Source of the DNA: Anabaena azotica FACHB-119
GTDB lineage: Bacteria; Cyanobacteriota; Cyanobacteriia; Cyanobacteriales; Nostocaceae
DNA: 64,000 nucleotides
Direction: 5' to 3'
NCBI RefSeq assembly: GCF_014697625.1
Contig: NZ_JACJSG010000002.1
Coordinates: 186,001 to 250,000 of the forward strand
Under the pieces are notes generated by a model. That model made no database searches. It was not told where the DNA came from and saw nothing but the letters and a program-made list of their open reading frames with translations. The position numbers were made by a program, and so were the translations under genes. Numbering within the stretch: position 1 is the stretch's first letter; each line of letters begins with the position of its first letter. Below, in pieces: positions 1-8,442 of the stretch.

Positions 1-675
1 AGTTTTGGTTTTTTGCTTTGAGTCTTCTGCTAAAGATTTATTACCCCATTTCAACAAGAAACCTACAGGTTTTGTATTACCTTGTGTGGGTTTATTTAAT
101 TGCACCAAGGATAAATCTAATGTCCCGCCACCAAAGTCAACTACTAACAAAATTTCTTGGTCTGCTAAACCATAGCCCAAGGCGGCGGCTGTGGGTTCAT
201 CTAACATCCGCACTTGTTCCACAGGGAGGGCTTGACAAACTTTACCCAACCAGTAACGATAAGCTTCAAAGCTATCAACGGGGACGGTTAAAACTAGGGA
301 GTCTAAGCCGCCTTCTTGGGGTGCTAGTTGTTGGATGATTTCGGTGAGAAACCATTGTCCCACTTGTTCAAAGGTGACAATTTGCCCGTCTAGTTCTGGT
401 AGGAAGCCTTGGATATCAGCGCCAATACCCCGTTTGAAACTGCGGAAAAATCGCGCCTCACCTTTGAGGTCAAGACCGCGATCGCGTACTTGTTGCCCTG
501 CTAAGATTTTACCTTGGGAGGCATCTTCTACATACACCAAGCTGGGAATCAGGGGGGGATTGAGGCTTTGTTGGAGGGATAGACCAGGTAGGGTGAGGGT
601 TTCCGGCTGTTGGGTGACGGGGTTCCAACGGGCAATTACTGTGTTACTTGTACCAAAATCAATTGCGATCGCCAT
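1..675 (-). CDS. Hsp70-family (DnaK-like) protein, N-terminal part, cut by window edge
   Basis: The first 225 residues of an Hsp70/actin-fold ATPase read leftwards from an ATG at 673-675; the gene runs off the window. Seen: phosphate-1 loop DFGTSNT (residues 6-12), DEPTAAALGYG (159-169) and the phosphate-2 motif VVDFGGGTLDLSL (178-190), in the order expected for an Hsp70 nucleotide-binding domain. The spacing is shorter and the sequence more divergent than in housekeeping DnaK (it begins MAIAIDFGTSNT), so it is probably one of the accessory Hsp70-like proteins common in cyanobacteria and not DnaK itself. The substrate-binding part is outside the window. The start overlaps a HIP1-like GCGATCGC site. 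Family assignment is sure; specific role unknown. Confidence 0.9.
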   Translation of the reverse strand, partial: MAIAIDFGTSNTVIARWNPVTQQPETLTLPGLSLQQSLNPPLIPSLVYVEDASQGKILAGQQVRDRGLDLKGEARFFRSFKRGIGADIQGFLPELDGQIVTFEQVGQWFLTEIIQQLAPQEGGLDSLVLTVPVDSFEAYRYWLGKVCQALPVEQVRMLDEPTAAALGYGLADQEILLVVDFGGGTLDLSLVQLNKPTQGNTKPVGFLLKWGNKSLAEDSKQKTKT

Positions 676-731
676 AGTCTATAAGTTGTCTCACGCAAAG
701 ACGCAAAGACGCAAAAAGTGTTTCAGTAAGA

Positions 732-1679
732 CTATTGTCCCATAAGCCACCATGACCGCAAATGGGCGATCGCTGCTTCTTTTTGTTTGGCTTCAATTTC
801 TATCCAAGGCGCTTGGTGGTAAACGCTGGGCATATCGGTGATTAAGTTGCTATGTTTTCTATCTTTGAAGGCTTGTTCACCGTTGGAAATGTGGACTAAT
901 TGCCATTCTGGGTTTGTCCAAGTTTCTCTGGCGGCGTTAAACATGGCGGTAACGCTGGGATGGTCGTAGCTGTCTAGGTTTTCGTGGCATATATGATGAT
1001 GGGCATCAAATACCATTGGGATTTTAGCTTGTTGGCAGACTGTGAAAATTTCTTCGGCGCTGTAGGCGTATTCGTCGTTTTCTAATGTGATCCGATTTTT
1101 GATATTTTCTGGTAGGTTGGCGATGACTTTTATTAGTTGTTCGCTACGTTGCGATTTTCCACCGTGAATGTTCATCAATGACCAAGGGGAACGGGGTAAA
1201 CCTAATAAGTCAAAGATATGGGCATGATCTTCTAAAATTTTAATACTGTTTTGTACAACTTCAGCAGAGTCGGAACTGAGGACTACAAATTGGTCTGGAT
1301 GTAGTACCATTCTGATGTTGAGAGATTGGGCGCGTACACCAATTTGACCCAAATCATCAGTGATTTCTACTAATATTTTTGCCCCAATTTGGTCTGCCAT
1401 ATCGCTGAGGGGAAACACACCAGAGGGGAGACGATACAAACGGATATGATTGTTCTGACAAAATGTTAGGGCATCATGGAGGCGTTGCAAGTTATGCAGA
1501 TATATTTCTCTTAGCCCGCCTTCACGTTGACCAAGGGAAAGTTGTAAATACCTTGTGCGTGTCATTGTGCGAAAACGCACTTGCTTATCAAATGTAATGC
1601 AAACCAGCCCTAACTCTGGTTGAGCGTTTTTTTGTAACTGCGCTGTCGGAGGCAGTTTGTTTAACTGGGTTGCAGCCAT
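732..1679 (-). CDS. uvsE: UV damage endonuclease UvsE/UVDE
   Basis: A 315-residue TIM-barrel endonuclease that nicks DNA 5' to UV photoproducts, starting an alternative excision repair. Seen: LGLVCITF (23-30), RLPSGVFP (83-90), HPDQFVVL (127-134), NIHGG (170-174), LENDE (199-203) and a histidine cluster DAHHHICHE (225-233). These match the metal-binding His/Glu/Asp positions of the UVDE family. Length is normal for bacterial UvsE. The ATG at 1677-1679 is used; the first 20 residues are polar and poorly conserved in character, so a slightly later start is possible. It follows the Hsp70-like gene in the same direction but a 56-bp gap containing a short tandem repeat (ACGCAAAG) separates them, so co-transcription is uncertain. 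Confidence 0.93.
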   Translation of the reverse strand: MAATQLNKLPPTAQLQKNAQPELGLVCITFDKQVRFRTMTRTRYLQLSLGQREGGLREIYLHNLQRLHDALTFCQNNHIRLYRLPSGVFPLSDMADQIGAKILVEITDDLGQIGVRAQSLNIRMVLHPDQFVVLSSDSAEVVQNSIKILEDHAHIFDLLGLPRSPWSLMNIHGGKSQRSEQLIKVIANLPENIKNRITLENDEYAYSAEEIFTVCQQAKIPMVFDAHHHICHENLDSYDHPSVTAMFNAARETWTNPEWQLVHISNGEQAFKDRKHSNLITDMPSVYHQAPWIEIEAKQKEAAIAHLRSWWLMGQ

Positions 1680-2207
1680 TGAACTATCTACTATTTATTA
1701 TACCGTTTCTTCATGAAGATGCGCTTTATTCTTTACTGTAGAGACGTTGCATGCAACGTCTCTACATTATTTATTTGGCTCAACTTCATAGAGAATTGGT
1801 ATTACCACTGTTTTATTAAAGTTAATTCTCCTCATGTATGAGCAGTATCTAAAGCCTGATTCTCTCAGCTTTTTCACCTGATGGAATATAACTTTTTGGC
1901 AATACTAGAAAAAACATCTGTCTTGTGATGTATATCACAGTTATATAAATAAAGTTATATATAGTTATATGTAGTTTTTGTAAAGAAAACACCAAATGTT
2001 CTTAACTTAAAAGCTTGAAAGCTTTGGTGTTGCAGCTTTACCAGTAGCAACAGAACTAAAGGAAGAATGTCAAAATAAGTAGATGTACCTTTTGGCAGTG
2101 CTGTCAAGTTGGTGAAATATTTATTAATATAGGTATGGATGTACTCAAAGCGTCAAAAGCGATCGCAAGTAATTTTCCACAATTTATTAGTAACAGAACA
2201 GGTAAGT
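1680..2207. other. Intergenic region with a perfect palindrome
   Basis: No convincing gene is seen. It holds the 30-bp palindrome described separately at 1737-1766. The rest is AT-rich, with direct AGTTATAT-type repeats near 1940-1975 that could belong to promoter DNA of the small gene at 2208. Confidence 0.5.
1737..1766. repeat. Perfect 30-bp palindrome (GTAGAGACGTTGCA element)
   Basis: TGTAGAGACGTTGCA is followed immediately by its exact reverse complement, so the DNA can form a 15-bp stem with no loop. There is no T-run, so it is not a typical terminator. A near-identical copy lies at 37739-37768, which shows it is a dispersed repeat. Confidence 0.85.
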
Positions 2208-2426
2208 ATGAAAGACGAGCGACAGACGGAAACTAAGGAGTTTGTAGGGAATCTCAAGAATGGGATATGGTTATTTGGCCTGTCCTCTTGGGTATTCGGT
2301 ATTACTGACCGCAGCATTGCATCTTTTGCTGATGGTTATTTATCTGCATTAGATTTAACGCAACTATTCACAGCAGCAACTTTCTTTGTAGCTTGGTTAT
2401 TTTTGAAGCCAACTTCTAGAGTTTAA
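2208..2426 (+). CDS. Small hypothetical protein with C-terminal hydrophobic segments
   Basis: An unrecognised 72-residue protein. An in-frame upstream start at 2139 would add 23 residues of basic sequence, but the internal ATG at 2208 gives the more protein-like start (MKDERQTETKEF). The N-terminus is charged, followed by an aromatic stretch with a KNGIWLFGLSSWVFG motif and a hydrophobic C-terminus (about residues 48-68) that could cross the membrane. It stands alone; the next gene is about 300 bp away. No function is suggested by sequence or neighbours. Coding status is probable and not certain. Confidence 0.45.
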   Translation: MKDERQTETKEFVGNLKNGIWLFGLSSWVFGITDRSIASFADGYLSALDLTQLFTAATFFVAWLFLKPTSRV

Positions 2427-2503
2427 TTAAGTGGGAGTGCTTCACAGGTAGAACTTTTATGAAAATTAGAAGTGTGCTGGATTGTGCGGTAAATATATTT
2501 GTA

Positions 2504-2538
2504 TTGGGGTAATTCTGAAATGTGCGGAATTACCCCAA
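2504..2538. terminator. 12-bp hairpin downstream of the small gene
   Basis: TTGGGGTAATTC (2504-2515) pairs perfectly with GAATTACCCCAA (2527-2538) across an 11-nt loop. It lies about 80 nt after the stop at 2426. The T-run is weak, so it is either a poor intrinsic terminator or another palindromic repeat. Confidence 0.45.
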
Positions 2539-2732
2539 CTTGTATTTATGGTGGGTTTACTGGCTGATAATTCTTAGAAACAACAAAAAATAAATTATTC
2601 AATTTAACTGTGAGTATCTGTAGGGTGGGCAGTGCAGCGCCATATGATTGTTTTGGCGCTACTTAATAATTGCCAAAAGCGATCGCTCTCAATCAACTAA
2701 TATAGAAACAATCCTCGCAATGACTGTATATC

Positions 2733-3587
2733 ATGGTTGAGCAAGTTTTAATCAATGCTGATGATTACTCTGTACCAGATGCCAACCAGCTAATCACTGA
2801 AGATGATACACCTGTGGATAACTTTGCATCTGCCAGACAACAACGTTTATTAGTTGGTTCGCTTTATACTTCTTTACAAGACCAGACATTCTTAGCCGAG
2901 GCTAATGTTGGTATTTATCATACCGATGGTGAGGCGGCGATCGTTCCTGACGTATTTATTAGTTTTGATGTCCAAACTCCTGAAAACTGGTGGGAAAAAC
3001 AAAACCGATGTTACTTAGTTTGGAAGTTTGGCAAGGTTCCTGAAGTTGTGATTGAGATTGTCTCGAATAAGGAAGGTGAGGAACTAGGTAAGAAATTAAG
3101 AATTTATGAAAAAATGCGGGTTATTTACTATATTGTGTATGACCCGACTCAGCAATTAGGAGACAAGACACTGCGTGTGTATCAACTAAATGGTAGATAT
3201 TACAGGGAAATACAAGAAACTTGGTTAGAACAAGTTGGTTTAGGCGTGACTTTATGGACTGGAGAATTTGAAGGTAGACAGGATAATTGGTTACGTTGGT
3301 GTCATCAAGATGGCACTGTTTTATCTACTGGTGATGAACTGGCGCAGAGGGAAAGGTTGGAGAAAGAACAGGCTCAACAGCTTGCTCAACAAGAGCGGTT
3401 GGAGAAAGAACAGGCTCAACAGCTTGCTCAACAAGCTCAACAGCTTGCTCAACAAGAGCGCTTAGAAAAGGAACAAGCTCAACAGCTTGCTCAACAAGAG
3501 CGCTTGGAAAAGGAACAGGCTCAACAACGCGCCCAATTATTAGCAGAAAGACTTTTATCTTTGGGTATTGATCCTGAGAATCTTTGA
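2733..3587 (+). CDS. Uma2-family endonuclease-like protein with a repeat-built coiled-coil tail
   Basis: A 284-residue protein. Residues 1-200 look like the Uma2 (DUF820) PD-(D/E)XK fold, a family greatly expanded in cyanobacteria: VPDVFISFD (71-79) supplies the Asp and PEVVIEIVSNKEGEELGKK (103-121) the Glu and Lys. Residues 206-272 consist of imperfect copies of the 14-residue unit ERLEKEQAQQLAQQ, encoded by a 42-nt tandem repeat with a 21-nt sub-repeat. The tail is predicted to be a long amphipathic coiled coil and ends RLLSLGIDPENL, as in many family members. Substrate and biological role of Uma2 proteins are not established. The gene stands alone and shares a bidirectional hairpin with ftsH. 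Confidence 0.85.
   Translation: MVEQVLINADDYSVPDANQLITEDDTPVDNFASARQQRLLVGSLYTSLQDQTFLAEANVGIYHTDGEAAIVPDVFISFDVQTPENWWEKQNRCYLVWKFGKVPEVVIEIVSNKEGEELGKKLRIYEKMRVIYYIVYDPTQQLGDKTLRVYQLNGRYYREIQETWLEQVGLGVTLWTGEFEGRQDNWLRWCHQDGTVLSTGDELAQRERLEKEQAQQLAQQERLEKEQAQQLAQQAQQLAQQERLEKEQAQQLAQQERLEKEQAQQRAQLLAERLLSLGIDPENL
3346..3530 (+). repeat. Intragenic 42-nt tandem repeat
   Basis: Four to five imperfect copies of a 42-nt unit (with 21-nt half-units of the GCTCAACAGCTTGCTCAACA type) inside the Uma2 gene. The reading frame is kept, so copy-number change would only lengthen or shorten the coiled coil by 7 or 14 residues. Confidence 0.85.
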
Positions 3588-3716
3588 TATGAGGATTTAT
3601 GCACAAAGGTTGTCTGTTGAGACTGGGTATAAGGGTTTTGAATAGCCACATTCTCACACCCTTATACCTTTGCCAAAATCATTAATTCTTCTTGTTCATG
3701 CTTAAGTTTTAAGCAT

Positions 3717-3758
3717 AAAAAATGGGAGTAATTTTTATGTTAGTTACTCCCATTTTTT
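3717..3758. terminator. Bidirectional intrinsic terminator between the Uma2 gene and ftsH
   Basis: AAAAAATGGGAGTAA (3717-3731) pairs with TTACTCCCATTTTTT (3744-3758), loop 12 nt. T-runs lie on the 3' side on both strands. It sits between convergent genes ending at 3587 (+) and 3795 (-), so it can serve both. Confidence 0.8.
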
Positions 3759-3794
3759 TATTTCTCAGCACTAAAGTGCTTACTACAAACTTAT

Positions 3795-5636
3795 CTAGGC
3801 AAATGCGGCGGTTTTTACGTCGTTATTTGCGAGGATTTCTTGCAGTTCATCGGCATCTACGGTTTCTTTATCAACCAGCATTTGCGCGATTTGGTCGAGG
3901 ATGTGGCGGTTATTTACCAACACTTCTTTCGCACGGGTGTAGGCTGTGTCTACCAGTTTGCGAACTTCTTCGTCAATGGCGGCGGCTGTTTCTTCGGAGA
4001 AATCACGCTCTGACATGATGTCACGTCCCAAGAACATATTGCCTTGTTGACGACCAAGGGCGACGGGGCCGAGTTTATCGCTCATCCCGAAGCGGGTAAT
4101 CATTTGGCGGGCTACACGGGCTACTTGTTGTAAGTCGTTGGAAGCACCTGTGGTCACTTCTTCATCACCGAAGATGATTTCTTCCGCGATACGACCACCC
4201 AAAGCTACAGCCATCTGGTTTTCTAGATAAGCACGGCTGTATAAGCCTGTATCCATGCGGTCTTCGCTGGGGGTGAACCAAGTTAAACCACCTGCACGTC
4301 CGCGAGGGATGATGCTGATTTTTTGTACGGGGTCATAGTCGGGCATCAATGCACCCACTAAGGCGTGACCGGCTTCGTGATAAGCTACTAAAACTTTGCG
4401 TTTTTCGCTCATTACACGGTCTTTCTTCTCTGGCCCAGCCAACACGCGGTCGATCGCATCGTTGATTTCGTCCATTGAGATTTCGGTCAGGTTGCGTCTT
4501 GCTGCTAAGATGGCGGCTTCGTTTAGCAGGTTGGACAAATCTGCACCTGTAAAACCTGGGGTACGACGAGCGATTTTATCCAAGTCCACATCTTTCGCCA
4601 AGGTTTTACCACGGGCGTGAACTTTGAGGATTTCGCTACGTCCAGAGTAGTCGGGACGGTCAACCACAACTTGACGGTCAAAGCGACCGGGACGCAATAA
4701 AGCGGCATCAAGTACGTCGGGACGGTTGGTAGCGGCGATAATGATGATGCCGGTGTTACCTTCAAAACCGTCCATTTCGGTGAGTAACTGGTTGAGGGTT
4801 TGTTCGCGTTCGTCGTTACCACCGCCTAAACCTGCACCCCGTTGTCTACCAACTGCGTCAATTTCATCGATGAAGACGATACAGGGAGCGTTGGTTTTAG
4901 CTTGTTCAAACAAGTCGCGGACACGGGAAGCACCCACACCAACGAACATTTCCACGAACTCAGAACCAGAGATGGAGAAGAAAGGTACGCCAGCTTCCCC
5001 GGCGACTGCACGCGCTAGGAGGGTTTTACCTGTACCTGGAGGCCCTACTAACAGCACTCCTTTGGGAATTTTTGCACCAACGGCGGTAAAGCGATCGGCG
5101 TTTTTGAGGAAGTCTACGACTTCGTTGAGTTCTAATTTGGCTTGGTCGATACCCGCAACGTCACCGAAGGTAACTTGGGTTTGGGGTTCCATTTGCACTC
5201 GCGCTTTGGACTTACCAAAGTTCATAGCTTGGCTACCAGGGCCACTTTGAGCGCGACGCAGCAGGAAGAATAAGCCTACAAGCAGCAATACAGGGAAAAA
5301 TAAGCTGCTTAAAGCCTTAAACCAGAATCCCTCGTCGGTTTGTGGCAATACAGAAATATCAACGCCTTTGGCTGTCAGAGTATTGATTAATTCTGGATCG
5401 TTGACTAAAGTAACAAGTTTTTTATTAGGATCGTATTTGGGTGTTACCAGTGCTGTAGAACGGTCTGCACTTAAGCTAACTCTTTCTACTCTGCCTTTTT
5501 CAACTTCTTGAATAAACTGGCTATAACGCCATGACTCCTTATTTTGGGGTTGTTTTTCAAAGAAAGCTGTGCCAAGCGCAATTACAACTATAAACAGCAG
5601 CGCGTACAGCCCCGCATTTCTCCATCTTTTATTCAC
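3795..5636 (-). CDS. ftsH: ATP-dependent zinc metalloprotease FtsH
   Basis: A 613-residue membrane AAA+ protease of the thylakoid or plasma membrane; cyanobacterial FtsH complexes degrade damaged membrane proteins, including photosystem II D1. Seen: a first membrane helix (about 8-26), a lumenal/periplasmic domain, a second helix (about 106-126), Walker A GPPGTGKT (198-205), Walker B with FIDEID (255-260), the second region of homology ([20 protein letters not shown], 301-320) and the zinc site HEAGH (420-424). The C-terminus lacks the long tail of some paralogues. The start is GTG at 5636 with GGAGG ten bases upstream. Cyanobacteria carry about four ftsH genes; which one this is cannot be decided without alignment. 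Confidence 0.97.
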   Translation of the reverse strand: MNKRWRNAGLYALLFIVVIALGTAFFEKQPQNKESWRYSQFIQEVEKGRVERVSLSADRSTALVTPKYDPNKKLVTLVNDPELINTLTAKGVDISVLPQTDEGFWFKALSSLFFPVLLLVGLFFLLRRAQSGPGSQAMNFGKSKARVQMEPQTQVTFGDVAGIDQAKLELNEVVDFLKNADRFTAVGAKIPKGVLLVGPPGTGKTLLARAVAGEAGVPFFSISGSEFVEMFVGVGASRVRDLFEQAKTNAPCIVFIDEIDAVGRQRGAGLGGGNDEREQTLNQLLTEMDGFEGNTGIIIIAATNRPDVLDAALLRPGRFDRQVVVDRPDYSGRSEILKVHARGKTLAKDVDLDKIARRTPGFTGADLSNLLNEAAILAARRNLTEISMDEINDAIDRVLAGPEKKDRVMSEKRKVLVAYHEAGHALVGALMPDYDPVQKISIIPRGRAGGLTWFTPSEDRMDTGLYSRAYLENQMAVALGGRIAEEIIFGDEEVTTGASNDLQQVARVARQMITRFGMSDKLGPVALGRQQGNMFLGRDIMSERDFSEETAAAIDEEVRKLVDTAYTRAKEVLVNNRHILDQIAQMLVDKETVDADELQEILANNDVKTAAFA

Positions 5637-5723
5637 CGAGGTTTGTCCTCCCGTATTTTTGTGCGTAGGGCATTATGAGAATTATGTTAACTTATCTTAA
5701 CCTATACCAAAATGATACACCCA

Positions 5724-6512
5724 TTATGCTAAGAATAGTTGCCTAAGTTTGTGCAAATTTGAATGGTAGGGATCATATTGTAACGATTCTCCATGCTGGT
5801 GAACGGTATGTATGGGAATAACTTCCACCACACTATTAGTGTAGGCGATCGCTTCAAAGCCTTTGACAATTTCCGATGTCCAAGCCTCTGTGACCACCTG
5901 TTGCTGGGTTTGCAGCCAGTCAATTAACTGCGATCGCCCAATTCCCGGTAAGATACCCTCTGTTAAAGGTGGTGTCCACCATCTCCCATTTTGCCATCCC
6001 CACAGGTTGCCTGTGGTGGTTTCCAGCCAATTTCCGGCATTATTTACTAAAATTGCTTCTTGAGAATTAGATTTTGCGGCGTTAGTCTTAGCCATCCAAG
6101 CACTCAGGTAGTTCCCGGTTTTATGAGAAGGTAAACTCCGATATAGTTCTGGTTGGGCGAGGGTACAGGCTACGCCGTGTTTTTGCATTTGTGATAAATT
6201 CTGAGGTAGGTGTCTACCTATAATCCATTCTCTACCATCAGGAAAGATGGTGATTCTGAGAACGGGGAATTTTGTGATGAGTAATTCTGCACCTTGACGG
6301 ACTCGGTTCCAGTCTGGTTGTTCCCAAGCGAAAGATTGGATGGATGTGTGGAGGCGATCGCAATGCGCCAGCCAATTAGTTAAACTACTATCCAGCGAAC
6401 CGCCATAAACCCGCAGCGTTGTAAACACCGTCGCCCCATACAACAACCCAGGATCATAAATATCTAACTCTAAAGTTTGGGAATTAATGAACTTACCGTT
6501 ATACCAGAACAT
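5724..6512 (-). CDS. Class IV PLP aminotransferase (aminodeoxychorismate lyase / branched-chain aminotransferase type)
   Basis: A 262-residue fold-type IV PLP enzyme. Seen: MFWYNGKFI at the N-terminus, LYGATVFTTLRVYGG, the putative PLP lysine in SHKTGNYLSAW, LETTTGNLWGW, and the C-terminal TEGILPGIGR. These motifs are shared by PabC (folate p-aminobenzoate), IlvE and D-amino-acid aminotransferases. Small size and divergence favour a PabC-like lyase, but sequence alone does not decide. The frame stays open upstream for 47 more codons, but that part is only a read-through of C-rich tandem repeats (proline/serine/leucine), so the ATG at 6512 is chosen. The gene is 75 bp downstream of the divergent-free ftsH promoter region, in the same direction. 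Confidence 0.85.
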   Translation of the reverse strand: MFWYNGKFINSQTLELDIYDPGLLYGATVFTTLRVYGGSLDSSLTNWLAHCDRLHTSIQSFAWEQPDWNRVRQGAELLITKFPVLRITIFPDGREWIIGRHLPQNLSQMQKHGVACTLAQPELYRSLPSHKTGNYLSAWMAKTNAAKSNSQEAILVNNAGNWLETTTGNLWGWQNGRWWTPPLTEGILPGIGRSQLIDWLQTQQQVVTEAWTSEIVKGFEAIAYTNSVVEVIPIHTVHQHGESLQYDPYHSNLHKLRQLFLA

Positions 6513-6513
6513 T

Positions 6514-6621
6514 GAGGGGGAAGGGGAAGGGGGAAAGGGGAAGGGGGAAAGGAGAAAGGGGGAAAGGAGAAAGGGGGAAAGGAGAAAGGGGACAGGGGAC
6601 AGGGGACAGGGGACAGGGGAG
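6514..6621. repeat. Purine-rich short tandem repeats (GGGGAAA/GGGGACA)
   Basis: About 108 bp of heptamer-like units, first GGGGAAG/GGAGAAA and then GGGGACA repeated, lying directly against the start codon of the aminotransferase gene. This is the short tandemly repeated (STRR) type known from heterocystous cyanobacteria. It occupies the place of the ribosome-binding site. Confidence 0.85.
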
Positions 6622-6641
6622 AAGCTTTTGCTCTTTTTAGT

Positions 6642-6714
6642 AACAACTGACAACTGTCAACTGATAACTGATAACTGTTAACTGTTAACTGATAACTGAT
6701 AACTGTCAACTAAC
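6642..6714. repeat. AACTGAT/AACTGTC/AACTGTT heptamer array
   Basis: Ten or so 7-bp units (TAACTGA, TAACTGT, CAACTGT) in tandem, ending at the stop codon of the next gene. The same heptamers recur at 15838-15905, 35188-35395 and 62490-62565. Confidence 0.85.
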
Positions 6715-7499
6715 TAATCTTTTGGTGGAAATATAATTTGATTTAAGCCTTGAGGGGTTGTAATCACTTTTCCTCCCAATTTTTCAATAGCATTAATTGC
6801 TCTTTTACGAGTTTCATCATCAACGTTATTACTTAATATCATTCCCCAAGTGGAAATTTGAGCATATTTGCTGTTAGGGTTGGTTCGCAAAAAATTAGCA
6901 GTTCTTAAAGAAGTAATAGCTATATATTTGCTTTCTTCATCTGTATATTTACTCGCCCAGTCTGCGGCTGTTGTAAAAGACTGTTGTGCAGCTTGAGCAT
7001 TGCCTAAAAATAATAACTCATCAATTCCTTTATACCGCCAAACATAATATGACTTATCTGGCAGATGGGGTTTTAAAGATTTTAAGCCTTTTTCCATCAA
7101 TCTTATAGAATGTTCCGGCATAGCTGCGTAGAGGGAAATACTAGTTGAGAGACTGATATAGACTTCCAAAAATCTGGGATCACGTTCTATAATCACATCA
7201 AAATAATCTGGGCTAAGGCTGTAACCAGTTTTAGCTCGAACATCGTCGTCACCGAAGTATTGTAAAAAATTCAGATACACCCAATTAGCCATTAAGTTAT
7301 CATAACCGAATGTGGGTGTCTTCTTAAGTAAATTCAGCCTGAGTTTCTCTGCCTGAATATCCTTTTCTAAGGTCGCTAAAGGAATGTCCTGTTTATTCTT
7401 TAATAACGCCTGTAATCGCGGAGATTGTATCCAGCCAATACTTAAGGCGCATAAACAGACTACGCAAGGAGCGAGTATAGCTTGACGAGATATTAGCAT
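6714..7499 (-). CDS. Membrane-anchored hypothetical protein with TPR-like helices
   Basis: Not recognised beyond general features. With the ATG at 7499 (AGGAAG six bases upstream; a longer frame begins at 7559) it has 261 residues. It starts with a hydrophobic segment (ISRQAILAPCVVCLCALSIGW), an uncleaved anchor or signal peptide. The rest is helical: a basic coiled segment, then paired helices around FLEVYISLSTSISLYAAMPE, YYVWRYKGIDELLFLGNAQAAQQSFTTAA and YIAITSLRTANFLRT that resemble degenerate tetratricopeptide repeats. The C-terminus reads EKLGGKVITTPQGLNQIIFPP. Soluble part probably periplasmic/lumenal. No neighbour points to a function. Confidence 0.7.
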   Translation of the reverse strand: MLISRQAILAPCVVCLCALSIGWIQSPRLQALLKNKQDIPLATLEKDIQAEKLRLNLLKKTPTFGYDNLMANWVYLNFLQYFGDDDVRAKTGYSLSPDYFDVIIERDPRFLEVYISLSTSISLYAAMPEHSIRLMEKGLKSLKPHLPDKSYYVWRYKGIDELLFLGNAQAAQQSFTTAADWASKYTDEESKYIAITSLRTANFLRTNPNSKYAQISTWGMILSNNVDDETRKRAINAIEKLGGKVITTPQGLNQIIFPPKD

Positions 7500-7559
7500 A
7501 ATCTTCCTAGCTTGATTGTATATAAGTAGTCTGCCCGTAAAGATATTTAACTTTATCAT

Positions 7560-7882
7560 TCAAGTTGATGAACCTGGCAACCTAACGCCAGTTACACTTT
7601 AAGCGTCTGATAGGGCTTCTGTTGTCAAGTCTGTATCTTATGTTTGAGCAACTACGTATATTGGTGCTTGAGCAAAATCTATAGGGTATACCTACATAGG
7701 TAGGATAAAAGTACAGCCGTTAAGTGTTATGTTATACTTGTACTGAAGAAGCCTTATGCAAATATATGGCAGAGTGATTTGTTAAATTTACTTAACTTTA
7801 TTTCCCAAAGGTTTGTAAAATTTTCCACATCACTTAGAATTGAATCTAGTCAGCATTTAAACTACTTATCGGTAATAACATC
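7560..7882. other. Intergenic region, presumed promoter DNA of the 7883 operon
   Basis: No gene, RNA or strong repeat is seen. The stretch is AT-rich (for example near 7735-7840) and lies between divergent genes, so it should hold both promoters. I could not single out a reliable -35/-10 pair. Confidence 0.4.
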
Positions 7883-8341
7883 ATGGCAAATACAGACGTT
7901 GAAGAATTGGTAAATAAAAATTCAATTGTGAAATCTGAGAAGGATGATTTCCAAACAATAGTTACGCATCTTGACTCTAATAATTTAGATGCTAATAGAA
8001 TTATTGATGCTATTAAGTCAGCCATAGTTGAAGTTGTAGAGTTGGAAATTACTACTTGGGTAGAAGAGCCATCGACATCGGGTGAAGAAGCAGTAAACAT
8101 AACCAAAGTGGCTAAACCAGGCAACCGAATTTACACCAAAATTAATTTAATAAGTGGAGATATAGAAAACGAAGTAGGTAGCCAATTTTTAGCTAGTGGC
8201 CCTTATGCTGAATTACTAAATTTCCACCTAGTGCAAGTTAAAGATAGTCGGGAAATCATGCAGAAGAATATAGAAAGTGTTCAGAAAATATATAAGATTC
8301 TTATGGAGATGTATAATTCGCGCAAGACTGTACAAATATAA
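7883..8341 (+). CDS. Hypothetical protein, first gene of an unknown three-gene operon
   Basis: An unrecognised 152-residue acidic, mostly helical soluble protein, with no signal peptide or membrane segment. A central stretch IIDAIKSAIVEVVELEITTWV (about residues 39-60) is followed by a short linker and NRIYTKINLISGDIENEVG, then a C-terminal amphipathic helix (SREIMQKNIESVQKIYKILMEMY). The segment around LEITTWV resembles ALEVNTMVV in the product of the next gene, which may mean that the two share a domain. The start ATG at 7883 has a GGT-rich but weak ribosome site. 101 bp separate it from the next gene on the same strand. Function unknown. Confidence 0.75.
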   Translation: MANTDVEELVNKNSIVKSEKDDFQTIVTHLDSNNLDANRIIDAIKSAIVEVVELEITTWVEEPSTSGEEAVNITKVAKPGNRIYTKINLISGDIENEVGSQFLASGPYAELLNFHLVQVKDSREIMQKNIESVQKIYKILMEMYNSRKTVQI

Positions 8342-8442
8342 AAGGAGATTTTAGGTGTAATGGTCGATTAATCTGCTTATGATTACTACCTAAAGCCATT
8401 ACATAATCAAGGATTTTATCAGGATTATAAGAGGTAATTACT

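Noticed and set aside
1..675. Housekeeping dnaK
   Set aside because: The motifs are divergent and spacing shorter than in DnaK; only the Hsp70 family is supported.
6513..6653. 47-codon N-terminal extension of the aminotransferase
   Set aside because: It is a Pro/Ser/Leu/Phe read-through of C-rich tandem repeats with no counterpart in the family; ATG 6512 begins the conserved sequence.
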